From assembly GCA_036426205.1 (NCBI GenBank), contig CM071568.1, forward strand, positions 214,997,245 to 215,061,244: 64,000 bases of DNA, in the 5' to 3' direction. The notes beneath the pieces are model-generated. The model did not search any database and had not been told where the DNA came from. It worked only from the letters and a program-made list of their open reading frames with translations. Positions 20,939 to 32,222 of this stretch are shown piece after piece; the stretch's first letter is position 1; each line of letters starts with the position of its first letter. This DNA is from Ascaphus truei (lineage: Eukaryota > Chordata > Amphibia > Anura > Ascaphidae). Made by a program: the position numbers and the translations under genes.

Positions 20939-21968
20939 GCAAGTTCATAATTTACCTTTGCTGTCTCAAAGAAAGATGCTAGAAATAATAATTAGATTAT
21001 ACATGTGCTTATATAGGCTTTATTAACAAGAAATACTTCACTGTGTTTTCATCTTCAACCCTGAATGGTTTTTATTGAAAGTAATAATGTAGCCCATAGC
21101 AAATAAATTGCCTTGTATTTTGTGATAAAAATCATGATCCAATGCCTATAGCATACTGCTGCTTGTGCTAAATTCAAAAGAATTGTAAAGTTTGCCATTT
21201 GGTTGAATGATTCTAGCTAATTAGATCATTTAACTAAATAAAGTCTATTTATGGAGCATACCGTATGTGTAAATAGTTTACTGCTTGTTAATGTAAAAAT
21301 GTAATGGTGATCCCCTCTATAAAATCAGCCTAAAAAAAGGAGTGGATAAAGAATGGCTCATTGGTTATGAACTATGAGCCAGAACATCTGTTTCTCTAAT
21401 GCAGTTGTATTTCTGTACTATTCTTAAATATGTTAAATATTCCTTAAAATGTTATGGTACTGAATTCCAAAACAGAAAATGCTATCCAATTAAAAGAATA
21501 ACCTTCCAAAGTGTACTAATAACAGTGACATGCTTAACCTTTTCACTACCAAGTTTAGTTGCCATCTCTATGGACAAGCATATTTTAAAAATGTTGCTAT
21601 TCTGTAAGCTTGTATGTGGGTGTTGGGTTCAGAGCCTGTCGGGAGTGTATATGCTTATGCTGTGAGCTTGTTTAAGTTTTATATATATATATGGCGCAAG
21701 TGCTACAGATACCTACACTATACGGAACTACTTTCTTGGACTTTCTAACAGCACACCAGCCCTGGAAATCTGCGGGGACGTCGCTCCTTTACCAACGGAG
21801 CCAGAGACTGCCCCAAGAGCATGCAGCTTTGACCGGATGGTGGTGATTATTATCACATATGCTTGATTTTATTGTACTTTTGGAAGTGCGTTTTTTACCC
21901 CCCTTCCCCCCTCCCCTCATAAAATTGACTTTTTTACGCTATGGGCTTGCGCTCTCTCCTCTTTTTTT

Positions 21969-22018
<50 letters not shown>

Positions 22019-23295
22019 CATAGAACGACCACGCCAAGGATTTCCCACTTAGAAACTCCACAGGTAAGAAAATCACCTTGCACCTGTTTGTTAGGAGCAC
22101 TCCATATAAGCTATGAGAGATCTCCCAGGGGAGGTCTCTCAGCCACAAATTTGAGAAATAAGATGTAATCTTTTTATTTGCTATATGCAATACGGTTGAG
22201 GTTTTATACTGTCTATTTCATTACCGTATGTACATTAATTCAAATATTACTGGTCAATAATGCCCTGGCTGTAGGAGTTGAAGTGTCAATACAAAGCTGA
22301 GGGCCTTTAACCCAGCCATCAGGTTCCTTAGTGTAATAATACAGTACATAGCAATTTGAACCAGGCACCCATGATTCAGAGATAATGTCATTGGTTTCAG
22401 ACTCAGTGCCTTTACTTACTGATCCACTCTTTCAGCTCATATATACGTATAGTATATTATATATGATGAAAAACACATTCAGTGCACTTTGTTGTGTTAA
22501 GAATTCCTCTTTCAACTTAATACATTAATATTGTGTCAATTCATACTGAAAGTAACATAAGTGTTACTGGTACAACACTAAGCTGGTTCTTGCATCCATA
22601 GAAGCTGGATTAACCCATAATTGAAGCTAAAGATGTAGAAGAGCGATGCAGAAGGAGTTCTGATCTAGTTCAGCCTTTTTATAACTGTTTGTACTATATG
22701 ACAATCCAATTTCTTTTCATCAAAAGTTCCTCACTTCTCATTTGCTGACTCAAAATTCATAGACTACATTCAATACAAGGTGTTAATGTTGAGTAGGACT
22801 GAGATGGTGATTGCGTGTCTATAGAACCAAAGTGTCAAAAAACTATACCTGTAGCTTTACTGTTACACCATAGATTTCTGAAAACTTCCCATTGGGTCAT
22901 CAGTTCTTCCAAGACAGTGACCCAAAACACAGTGCATCTGTGACATTCATTAAGGACAGTGGAATCAACTGGGTCAGAACACCTCCAGAGTAAGTAACTG
23001 CATTGTGCACTAGTATACTTTTAACTGTATAAAATACTGTGTACTGTGTGTTTGTTTTATTCTTGACAATAACCATATTGTATTTGTCTCTATACTTATT
23101 GATCCCTATCAAATTGGTCTTGCGTGCATTAAATCATTAGCTGCGCAAACATGTGAAGCCTGCTAACAAATATAAACTACAGTAGTCAAGAGGATACATA
23201 ATTACTGTAATGAATGTCTAAGTATAGAAGCATGCAACAACTGCATCAACCGTATCAAAAATATGTTACCAGTGGTTATTGAAGGAAATTGGATT
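20939..23295. other. No recognised gene; TA microsatellites
   Basis: AT-rich sequence. A (TA) tract lies at 21973-22017 and a shorter one at 21680-21691. Short frames have no family features. It begins with GCAAG, the probable target duplication, and ends with GAAT, the target copy of the provirus. Confidence 0.6.
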
Positions 23296-23299
23296 GAAT

Positions 23300-23848
23300 T
23301 GTGAAGGATAAAATATGGAGATCATATCTCTATGCTTTATAGAAACCACTCGTCTCCATATTTATCTGTTTGCTGTGCTTTTTTACTAATACTGTTTTCT
23401 ATCCGAGGTGACCATGAAATTCCGCTTGCACAGACTCTGGCCCACGCAATAAAGAAGTAGCAAAGTGACCTAAAGCCGACTGATTACAGAGAAAACGAAA
23501 CATAACTTCAGAAAGCAAGGACACACGGCATTTCTGTGAAACTTGCATCAGCCGACAAGACCCCCGCCCCCATCGTGCCTTTTTTCTACTAACTAATGTA
23601 ATAATTGGATAAGCTTTGCCGCATAATAGGTGTGACATTGAATGATTGGCTAGTGTTAGCCTACTTTGATATAAATAGATTGTAATACAAAAACTCGGCA
23701 GTCTTGTCTTGACTACTTGTCTGAGGAAACTAATACGTGACTCTGTGTCATTATTATTGGGATCCGGGGTGCGCACCCAGACTCTAAGTTACATAATTTG
23801 GAGCCCACATCTGAGCAGTAGAGACCCTCGATTGAAGGGACCTTAACA
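23300..23848 (+). repeat. 5' LTR of the provirus
   Basis: Begins TGTGAAGGATAAAATATGG and ends CCTTAACA. GATATAAATAG near 23669 is a good TATA box. An earlier AATAAAG (about 23449) lies upstream of the TATA box, so it is unlikely to be the polyadenylation signal. Confidence 0.9.
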
Positions 23849-23850
23849 GT

Positions 23851-23870
23851 TGGCGTAGCCGGCAGGATCC
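23851..23870 (+). other. Primer-binding site, tRNA-Ser-like
   Basis: TGGCGTAGCCGGCAGGATCC is complementary to the 3' end of vertebrate tRNA-Ser(AGA), including CCA, with one mismatch in the acceptor stem over the first 18 bases. Serine primers are uncommon among vertebrate proviruses. Confidence 0.75.
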
Positions 23871-24367
23871 TTGTGAAGGGACATCGGAACAATCCTGAAC
23901 CCATCTCCATCCAAGGAGGACGTCCCCTGTCCGGACTGATCTGGGGGTCTGATCAACCTCTAAGGACAAGGTAAGATATATTCAGAATATATTTTTACCG
24001 AACTCCTGTCAGTCTGTTCAGGTTGGCGACACTTGGTTGATGGGCTAAGTATTGTTAATCTATACAAGACCATAGAGTCCGGTGGTTCCCGCAAAGGATT
24101 TATATAGTTGGTAAGGTCTTGTGCCTGCCAGATGTGTGGTTTATGTTCATATGTCATAAGGGTTACGGAATAACGACATTATAAGTAGTTAGGGGACGAG
24201 TGTGTAAGGATATCTATTGTTAGATAATAGGAGGATCGTCCATACAGGTGACGGTCCGGGGAGTGTCTGCGCGCCTCCCCATCTAGGTCAATTTATCGCT
24301 GAAGCTCAAGAGTCCAGGTACCGCCGGTAATTGGCGCACATGTCCGAGGTTGTTTTTAAAATAGACA

Positions 24368-24889
24368 ATGTTCTCGCAGTTTTTAGAGAAGGATTTGCCT
24401 TCTGGTGCACGGGATTCCGTAACTCTTGTGACAGAACGGGAGGGAAAGAAGTATACCAAGAAATGTAAATTGTTGTTCAAAGTATTGGATTTACCCCCTA
24501 CGGGAAGGTTGCAACCAAAAATGTTGAAAGATAGAATCCAGGCATGTAAAGGAATGTTGAAAGATGAAGGATTGTGGGAGAATGCTGAGAAATTTTTGAG
24601 TGTGGCTATTGAGCTTCAAAAGGAAGGTTTCACTGAAATAGAATGTGGAGGGAAAGATAAGAAAAGTTACTGTTATATGAAAGTACCCGAAAGTGACAAA
24701 ACTACACCTTCTACCCCTAAAGTTAACCCTCCCCCTCCATATCCTCAAAAAAGTCTATGTCCCATATGCAAATCACAGAACCCAGTATGCCGGGATAATT
24801 GTTACTCCTGTGGAGCTCACCGCCCCCGTGAGCCTGCTAGTCAGGAAAAAGACGAGGAAATAAAATTATGCCCCCTTGTCACAAGATAG
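24368..24889 (+). pseudogene. Truncated retroviral gag-like frame
   Basis: A 173-codon frame about 500 bases after the primer site. Its first part is basic and helical. Residues 121-125 give a PPPPY late-domain motif that in gag proteins recruits NEDD4-type ligases for budding. A Cys cluster follows, with Cys131, 134, 141, 145 and 148 and His151, a spacing unlike the usual CX2CX4HX4C knuckle. The frame ends as LINE-like sequence begins at about 24884, so the C-terminus is lost. Its length is far below a normal gag of about 500 residues. The family is not recognised. Confidence 0.6.
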
Positions 24890-24990
24890 CATAAATTTGT
24901 AGTGAATGAAGTCAGTGAAACTATAAAAGTTCAAAACAGAAAGCATTAAAAAGAAATGAGTGGAGGGAAATAGCATGAGCGTGTGGCGTT
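24884..24990 (-). repeat. Scrap of L2-like LINE in the provirus
   Basis: GATAGCATAAATTTGTAGTG and the next nine bases are the same as at 2252-2280 of the L2-like element, and a weaker match continues (GAGTGGAGG...AGCATG.GTGTG). It is a fragment of the endonuclease-RT linker of that family, in the same orientation. Confidence 0.65.
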
Positions 24991-26586
24991 ATTTGTGTGT
25001 TAAGATGTTATATGAACCTCAGCTATATAAAAGCCTGTTGATTAATTTTTAAGAGGCCATAAAAAATGTAGTTCTTAGGGCTCTGGATAAAGCTCCATGT
25101 ATTTAAACTTTAAGCAAAAGTTCCAATCCAATAATTATTATTTTTGAGGAAGAAGCTGTGGTGTACCGTTATCTTATCTTTTCAGGGTCAATTGGCGAAA
25201 CGCCCAGAAACAAAATGGCTCTTTGCCCGGAAACAAGTCTTATAGAAAATATTTTTTCTTTAGTCAGATGAATATGCAGAGTGTCTTTAAAATTATAAAG
25301 CTGACCATGTGCTCAGCACTGTGCAAAGAGATTATATAAAGCAAGACATTAGTGTGAAGTCTTATACAAAATCATTTGTCTATTAACTGAATATGTGATG
25401 TATGTTATAACGAATTAACCATTTATTTTTTCCAAAGGTGTCCGTAAGCAGTGGTTATTGTAAAAATTGCTGTGTAATCTAGAATGGGTTTGCCAGAAAG
25501 GGGTGAATTTGGGAGTCACCTCTCATTTGTGGGTGTGTCTTGTGTATAGGGTTAAATACAGGGGATACATAGTTGCAAAAGCAGTTACATAAGTGAATAA
25601 GGTATGCATTATATACAAGGCATTTCAAATTTCTTAGCAGAATAGTTACAGTGGAGTGTTCGGGGTAAAAGCCAGATAGGGATTGGCTAGGGAAATTTGT
25701 AGGGGTAAAATAATTGCTTAAATTGGGAGGGAATATTTTTCCATAACAGTGGATAGTATTGGGAAAAGGGATATTAGCCTGTAGTTTGAGACAGTGTTTT
25801 TTGTCCCCACTTTTGAAGATTGGGACAAACTCTGGTAGTTTCCCAGGTCTTAGGGATATGGCATGCAGACAGGATAGAATTAATTATGGAAACAAGTGGT
25901 TAGCAAGGGATGAGGCCCTAAAGTTTCAGGAACTTAGATTGTATCAAAGTCAGGTTCACATTGGCTACTTAGTTTTAATTTGAGGAATGAATTAGGAACA
26001 TTAATAGGGAATACCTCTGTCTATATGTGGATGCTAAGACAGGAGTAAACACATTGATACAAGAATTTAGTCCTAGGTATAAATTATCTCCCTATGAGAC
26101 ACATATGGGATGATTTATGACTATCAGCAGTCCAAAGGAACGAATTAAGGACCATATTATTGATAATAAAACAATAAGTTGTATGCAACTAATACATTTT
26201 TTGAGTCTCTCTAGGCAACGTTGAAAGTGCACCTACTCGAGATGGGGATAATAGTCACATATTTCCTGCGCAAACATGCTTTTCATCCCAGGTGAAAAGG
26301 CCTAAAGTAATCACCAATACAGCAATTAAAGCGGCAGAGTCATTTTCCTGGACCCAAAGTACAGTAAAGCTCGTTCCAGCTCCACCAAATGTTCCAGCGC
26401 CACCAAAGACCAAAGTCACCTAAAGCACAGCCGCATCAAGTTAACGTCTTGCCGAGTCAAAACTCTAACCGTTAACCAACGAGGAAAATAAGACACCAGG
26501 CTAAGGCCAGGTTTTATCAGAACTTTTCATTTTTGCAGAGACTCAATATTTTTATTCTTTAGAGTGTGTTAAGTTAGAAATTTAAG
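24991..26586. other. Provirus interior, unclassified, with LINE RT scrap
   Basis: No pol frame is visible. The minus strand at about 25740-25880 encodes a LINE-type RT motif, PIFKSGDKKH...LQANIPF, so part of this stretch is a second LINE fragment. Peptides from 26000-26450 are not recognisable. Confidence 0.45.
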
Positions 26587-26805
26587 GTGTATGTACAATT
26601 GAGCCTTGATGGGAGGATTGGTTTCCTGGAAGCGTGGCTTGTGAAAGCTCTTGTATGTGTTTTGGCAGTACTCATCACTCTCTATGTATGTGTCATGTGC
26701 AGCAAAACTTTGATCAAGAAGTGTGTTGCACCTCCACCGAAAGGAGGGGGTCACCCAGGGGCGTGTGTCAGCCACAAGGAAAGGATCATAAGTCAGCCAT
26801 GTTGA
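26587..26805 (+). pseudogene. Env-like membrane anchor remnant 1
   Basis: The 72-codon frame has a hydrophobic span (WLVKALVCVLAVLITLYVCV) followed by Cys and a basic tail with Pro. This is the shape of the transmembrane subunit end of a retroviral envelope: membrane span, Cys just inside, short tail. Surface subunit and fusion region are not seen. A related remnant lies about 600 bp downstream. Confidence 0.45.
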
Positions 26806-27204
26806 CCATCGCAGACATTGTCTGTTCTGATATTCTGAGTGATTGATGTATACAATGCGTGCAGGGTGAGGATCATGCATTAGCTTCCACAGATACCAAA
26901 CCCCCTCAATTCTCAGTAATAGAATGTTGTGATGATTCTGAAAATCCAAGAACAGGTTCAGATTAGGCTTATGGCCTTACAAAACAGAATTGCTTTAGAC
27001 TATGTTTTAGCTTCAAAAGGAGGGGTATGTGTTTGATTAAAGACAATGTTGTGTTTATATTTCAGATCAGTGTAGCAATGTGCAGCATGAACTTGATTAA
27101 ATACAAGAGATTCAAAAGAGGTTTACAAAGGGAAGTGACAGATTATCACCCTTGGGGTTAGGTGAATGGCTTAGATCACTTGGAGCAATTTTTTTTTTAA
27201 TGTT

Positions 27205-27525
27205 TTGATGTGTTTGGGAGTGTTACTTGTTGTCATATATGTGGGTGTCACGTGTTGCAAAGGTATGATCCACAGGTGTGCGACCCCCTCCCCCAATCGG
27301 ATGCCACTCTTTACAGATGCCAGAAAACAGCAGTACCGTGAAGAAAGAAGATGCCGACCACAGTTATTCAATTCATCAAAAGACATATTGGCCGCAGCGC
27401 CTTACGAGACTATGACAGTGAAGGGCACGCACCCTTGTCCTCTGAGTTATCCCTGGACTATCATCATGAACTTTATTCTCAAAAGCTATGTTTTAAGAAT
27501 AAAAAGGGAGGGAGTGACAAAGTGA
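27205..27525 (+). pseudogene. Env-like membrane anchor remnant 2
   Basis: The 106-codon frame starts with a hydrophobic span and then CCKGMIHRCA.PSPN, which parallels CSKTLIKKCVAPPP in remnant 1. The longer tail ends next to AAAAAGGGAGGGAG (27501-27514), a purine run that could be a former polypurine tract. The duplicate tail suggests an internal duplication or recombination of two proviruses. Defective. Confidence 0.45.
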
Positions 27526-28066
27526 GAATATGACGTAAGGGAGGGGGGTCTGACATAACAGCACTGGGATCTAAGCAACCATTTTGAGTCAGCATCCATC
27601 TTAGGTGCCTGATATTGTCTATTGTCTGTATGAAAGTTGGAATGAATGTTAGTTTAAAATACATTTTTTCTTCTGAAGTTCCAATTGATATTGAGCGGTT
27701 CAGCTAAGCCAAAAACCTTGAGAACAAGAGCAATGTGCCAATGTTATGAAAATATGCCATTACAAAAACGAGAGAACATAAGACCAGTCCACTATAGTAC
27801 TCTGGAGTGACAGGGGTGACCAATCAAGTTCCCAGACCCTAGTTTGTTTGTCGGTAGGGAAGGGACTCCTTGTGTATGTTCTGTAGGTCTTCGAGTTTAG
27901 CGAGCAAGCAGTTGTCGGGGATGAGAGAAGCTCATGAATAGCCAACCAACACCCTCAGGTAGTTTTTCTAAGGTTAAGATTAGTCATAGGGAAAGTATAT
28001 CCTTTTTGGTTTAGTTTTTTAATACTTTTATAAGATTATGTTTGTCTCGGGGTTTCTAGTGGGGAC
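27526..28066 (+). other. Provirus 3' non-coding part
   Basis: About 540 bp between the second env-like tail and the 3' LTR, with no supported gene. The bases just before the LTR read TAGTGGGGAC, a weak polypurine tract. Confidence 0.5.
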
Positions 28067-28611
28067 TGTGAAGGATAAAATATGGAGATCATATCTCTAT
28101 GCGTTATCGAAACCACTCGTCTCCATATTTATATCTGTTTGCTGTGCTTTTTTACTAATACTTTTTTCTATCCGAGGTGACCATGAAATTCCGCTTGCAC
28201 AGACTCTGGCCCACGCAATAAAGAAGTAGCAAAGTGACCTAAAGCCGACTGATTACAGAGAAAACGAAACAAACTTCAGAAAGCAGAACACACGGCATTT
28301 CTGTGAAACTTGCATCAGCCGACAAGAACCCCCGCCCCCATCGTGCCTTTTTTCTACTAACTAATGTAATAATTGGATAAGCTTTGCCGCATAATAGGTG
28401 TGACATTGAATGATTGGCTAGTGTTAGCCTACTTTGATATAAATAGATTGTAATACAAAAACTCGGCAGTCTTGTCTACTTGTCTGAGGAAACTAATACG
28501 TGACTCTGTGTCATTATTATTGGGATCCGGGTTGCGCACCCAAACTCTAAGTTACATAATTTGGAGCCCACATCTGAGCAGTAGAGACCCTCGATTGAAG
28601 GGACCTTAACA
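28067..28611 (+). repeat. 3' LTR of the provirus
   Basis: Nearly identical to 23300-23848. It lacks 5 bases present in the 5' copy after CTTGTCT and has about six substitutions. It is followed by GAAT. Confidence 0.9.
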
Positions 28612-28615
28612 GAAT

Positions 28616-29861
28616 CAGGGCTGTAATAGTAATATTTCAATGTACAGAGTATTATTATTGTGTCAGTTGTAATTGTCATATTTTTTTTTTAATGTTTTTC
28701 ATTCTCATGTAATGCACTAATATCAAGTTTATTTGCTTAAGGATCACACATGGGCATTGTATTCTGAACAATAGTAGGCCGGACTTCTGGAAAATCTTAT
28801 TTAGATTGGCAGTTTTGGTAAGAAAGGGTTGGCAGAGGGAAATGGAACAAACACAGTGATGACAGAGTGATATTAACTCTGCACAATGTATGTATTCAGT
28901 GCATTGCAAGGATGTATAAAAGCATTTTGTTATACTGTATGATAATTACAGAGGCCGAGGGCAAGTTACACAGTTCAGGCAAGGATGCTCAGGAGGAGGG
29001 TTGGGGGCATTCTATTGCTTCATGCTTAATGAAGCTGCAGTGTTTGATGAGTGAGCAGGAAAAGGCAGAAATCAGTATTCTTACTTACTGAAAGCTTTAG
29101 AAGTGGGTGGTTCAAGAACAGAACATACATTTTTAGTCTGTGCAAATGCAGTTGCTGTACAATATTTAGAGCTACTGTTCTCAAAGTTGTGTGTGCAACT
29201 TTACAAACCAAGCAATGATATAGGAAGGTTAGCCAGATTAAGAAATAATGACAGATGAAGATAGAAGAATCTGATTAAAGAAAGAAGAAAGAAGATTTGG
29301 GTACCTGATCTGGATCATCATGGCGAATGGCATCGGATGCTGTTTGAGGCCTTCGCGGTACGTCAGCTTCCTGTTTCCCCGGGAGTCGTAAAGGCCAGCG
29401 CTTCTAATGTAAGTAATATATTGCATGTTTGTAAATGTATTTTTTTACAGGTTTTGACATTAGATGTGTATTTTTTTTTTTGGAACATTGACTGATAATA
29501 TATCATCTGTACCACTTTAGGGTACAGATCAATACATTATTAGGACAATATTTTTGTGGCATTTCTTGCTTTGTATTGATGTTGATTTTTGCGATGTCAG
29601 TTTATTATGTGTAATTAATTGTTGATCTGGTTATTGCTTGTATTAATTGCATTAGCTAGCTATTGTTTTTATTCAGTGAATTGTGTTTTTTTGGAGTTTT
29701 GTAATGTTTTATAATTGTGTGTTTGGAGCATTAATGTATATTTTGATTAAGGAGCCCATTGAGGTATGATGTACCACTAAACTATTCAATGGCTACAGGG
29801 TGGGTATAGTGGGTCCAGGGTGGGTACTTAGACCTCCCGGGTGGGTAGCTGGACAGGGTGG
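28616..29861. repeat. Foldback-type region with module H
   Basis: At 29282-29520 the sequence resembles 39962-40205 (GAAGAA run, ACCTG.TCTGG, GGCCAGCGCTT, then TTTTTACAGGTTTT). I name this module H. The rest is AT-rich with no gene; short frames are not credible. Confidence 0.5.
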
Positions 29862-30210
29862 GTTAACCCTTTAATAACTATAGTGGTTATTAACCGCTAA
29901 GGTGATTAAAGGGTTAGGGGCTATTAGATTGTATTTATGATATATGTATGCTTTCTGGCAACGGAGGACAGGGACCACATCCACCATATTGCTGTGGTAA
30001 GTAGACATGATAAGCACATCCACCATATTGCTGTGGTAAGTAGAACTGTATTTATTTACTTTATTTATGCTGGTTAATGTTGTGTTTAACAATGAGAAAA
30101 TAATCTATTATCCATATCTGGATAATAGTTAAATAGTTATTTTGCCCATTACTGTACTGTATGTGTTTGGTGGGGGAGGGGGGGAAATTGATTGAAATGA
30201 AGGCCATGTT
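29862..30210 (+). repeat. Foldback module M, copy 3
   Basis: Hairpin TTAACCCTTTAAT...TAGTGGTTATTAACCGCTAAGGT (29862-29915), then a direct duplication of CACATCCACCATATTGCTGT (29969 and 30011), the TATTATCCATATCTGGATAATA palindrome and a G-rich end, as in copies 2 and 4. Confidence 0.75.
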
Positions 30211-30234
30211 TTATTTGTTGACATTCAGGGTTGT

Positions 30235-30600
30235 TACCTTAGGTCTGCGGGGACCTATGGAGACCACCTGAGGACCCCCTGCACCCATGGGTACCACGTG
30301 CGGAACGATGGTACACACCTGCGGGGAGGAACTAGGGGCCCCACAGCTGTGGAGGCCCCCAGACCACCATGGGAACCACCCGATGGCCCTCAGACACCTG
30401 TGGGGATGACCCGGGGACCCACAGAGACCCGGGAACCCACCCGTGGACCCCATTGTGGCCCACAGTGACCCACGGGGACCATCTGGAGGCCCACGGCACC
30501 TATTGGGGACCACTCAGAGACCCCCGGACAACTGTGGGCACCCCCTCTGGTTCACTGTGGGGCCTGCAGACACAAGTCTGGCCCACTGGGGACTACATAG
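30235..30600. repeat. GC-rich cassette of GGGGACCAC-type units, copy 1
   Basis: Irregular units of about 27-30 bp with GGGGACC, CCCACGG and CACCTGTGG parts. A related cassette lies at 53950-54260 and, like this one, is followed by an A-rich AATAAA stretch and TTTATTGTGG. Frames through it are compositional and not genes. Confidence 0.65.
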
Positions 30601-30757
30601 GCATTGGACGGTTAAGCCCGTATGTTAAAAAATAAAGAATGGTTTTACATTATGGGAGGCACGGGGGATGGCTGGTTTATTGATATTCATTCAATATTGC
30701 TATGTTTATTGTGGCCTAGGAGGTGGGTTTTGGTGCTGTTGTGTCTGTTTTGTTTTT

Positions 30758-30969
30758 ATTGTGGATAGTGGAGGTGGGTGAAGGGGGTATTAGCCCCAAG
30801 GATGAGTGTTTAGGCCTTGCAGAGGGTAGCGGGATGGTTAATCCTTTATAACCTTAGCGGTATTAACCGCTAAGGTAATTAAGGTTTTAAGTCCACCCGC
30901 AACCCCCCGGAAGGCCTAAACACCCACTAAGGGCCAAGTACCCCCTTCACCCACCCCTGCTACCCACAA
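30758..30969. repeat. Palindrome C, ~105 bp arms
   Basis: TTATTGTGGATAGTGGAGGTGGGTGAAGGGGGTA and its complement (30930-30969) bracket a hairpin centred near 30863 on TAGCGGTATTAACCGCTA. Both arms carry TGTTTAGGCCTT. The left arm has a relative at 54380-54450. Confidence 0.85.
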
Positions 30970-30987
30970 TAAGCCTGGCACAGGTGG

Positions 30988-31486
30988 TTAACCCCTTAAT
31001 TACCTTAGCGGTTAGCCGCTAAGGTAATGAAATGGCTGTAAATGCATTTTTCCTGCATCGGCTGCATGCCGGGGGTCTCCGGTGCTGCTATTAATGGGTA
31101 TCAGCTCCAGAGACCCCCGGCATAAATCCGAGGCAGGAAAAAGGCCAAAAAAATTCTAAGTACTGTATCGCTGCCTTATCGACGCTTCTCCCTACCAACT
31201 TGTCAACTTTTTCTGGCGTTTCGATTTGGGGAGAAAATCGCCATTCTAGGGCCGTGATAGGCGGCGACAGGTGGTGATAACCTACTTGCGGCTACTAGAA
31301 TCACGCGTGTTTATAAACATACCGAAAAGCGTCGATAAGTGGCTTATCGCCGCTCAGTCGGCGATTTGATTTTGTTCAAAAGTTTTTTTGTCGATTCAGG
31401 CATTTATCGCCCACTTATCAACGCTTACTGAATCGGAGTAGGCATTTTGGGCGATAAGTGGTCGATAAGTGGCTTATGAATGCTTA
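30988..31486. repeat. Foldback right-end module
   Basis: Includes the hairpin at 30988-31031, a smaller palindrome with GCCGGGGGTCTC..GAGACCCCCGGC (31060-31120), and repeats of GATAAGTGGCTTAT and TTACTGAATCGG, which resemble the end motif of the 10308 element. The left end of this copy was not found. Confidence 0.55.
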
Positions 31487-31490
31487 ACAT

Positions 31491-32222
31491 ATGAGGCCTA
31501 TTGTGTCTGTCGATGGAATCGCCCCTGATCCAACCAAAGTCAAAGCTGTGGTGAGTTGGCCGCGACCTGAGAACGTTATAGAGCTACGCTCTTTCCTCGG
31601 CTTCTGTGGTTACTCTCGTCGCTTTGTGGAGGGGCTTTCCAGTAAGACCAAGCCATTAAAAAATCTCCTCAAGTTAAACCCTGAAGACACTGGGAGGAGG
31701 GCCACCTCTGCTAGACAGACGTTTGATTATAAATGGATGACTGAATTTGAACGGGCCTTCTTGGGCTTGAAGAGGCGTTTAACCAGAGCACCTGGTCTTG
31801 CTTATGCCAATCCAGAATGGCCCTACATCCTCCATGTAGACGCGAGTCTTAACGGCTTACGTGCAGTCTTGCACCAGAAGCACCAGGAAGGCTTCCGACC
31901 AGTAGCCTACACCAGCCGCAGTTTGACTCCTAGCGAACAAAATTATCCGGTACACAAGTTGGAGTTCTTCGCTCTCAAGTGGGCCATCATGGACAAACTC
32001 CATGATTATTTGTATTGCGTATCTTTCGAAGTGAGGACGGATAACAATCCCCTCACCTACATACTGACATCTGCCAAATTAGATGCTATCGGCCACCGAT
32101 GGCTGGCAGCATTATCAAACTACCAATTCAAGCTGAAGTATAAACCAGGGCCTCTGAAAATAGGAGCAGATGCCCTATCCCAAATACCAGGGCTGAGCCC
32201 CACTTCAGATGATGACAGCTAG
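31491..32222 (+). pseudogene. Gypsy pol: RT connection and RNase H
   Basis: A 243-codon frame. SFLGFCGYSRRFV (34-46) is the conserved RT thumb boundary; RNase H follows with Asp117 in LHVDAS, Glu158 in HKLEFFALKWA, Asp184 in VRTDNNPLTY and Asp227 in GADALSQ, so all four acidic catalytic residues are kept. This domain removes RNA from the RNA-DNA hybrid during reverse transcription. The palm with YVDD is lost upstream. The end at 32222 is a stop after a Ser/Asp-rich linker, and integrase continues in other frames. Confidence 0.9.

Larger units (their letters stand above)
23300..28611 (+). mobile_element. Endogenous retrovirus-like provirus, gag/env remnants, no pol seen
   Basis: Two LTRs (23300-23848 and 28067-28611) are flanked by the 4 bp direct repeat GAAT (23296-23299 and 28612-28615). 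A tRNA-Ser-like primer site follows the 5' LTR by two bases, a spacing known from gammaretroviruses. The inside is about 4.2 kb, short for a provirus. It has a small gag frame, LINE scraps, and two env-like membrane tails, but I find no protease, RT or integrase motif. LTRs differ by about six substitutions and a few small indels, so insertion was fairly recent. It is a defective old copy. Confidence 0.85.

Noticed and set aside
27501..27514. Purine run as the true start of the provirus 3' LTR
   Set aside because: The 5' LTR has no counterpart for the next 540 bp, and GAAT duplications fit the limits at 23300 and 28611.
30211..30635. Pro/Trp/Gly-rich frames on both strands
   Set aside because: They come from the GC-rich cassette; no start context or domain.
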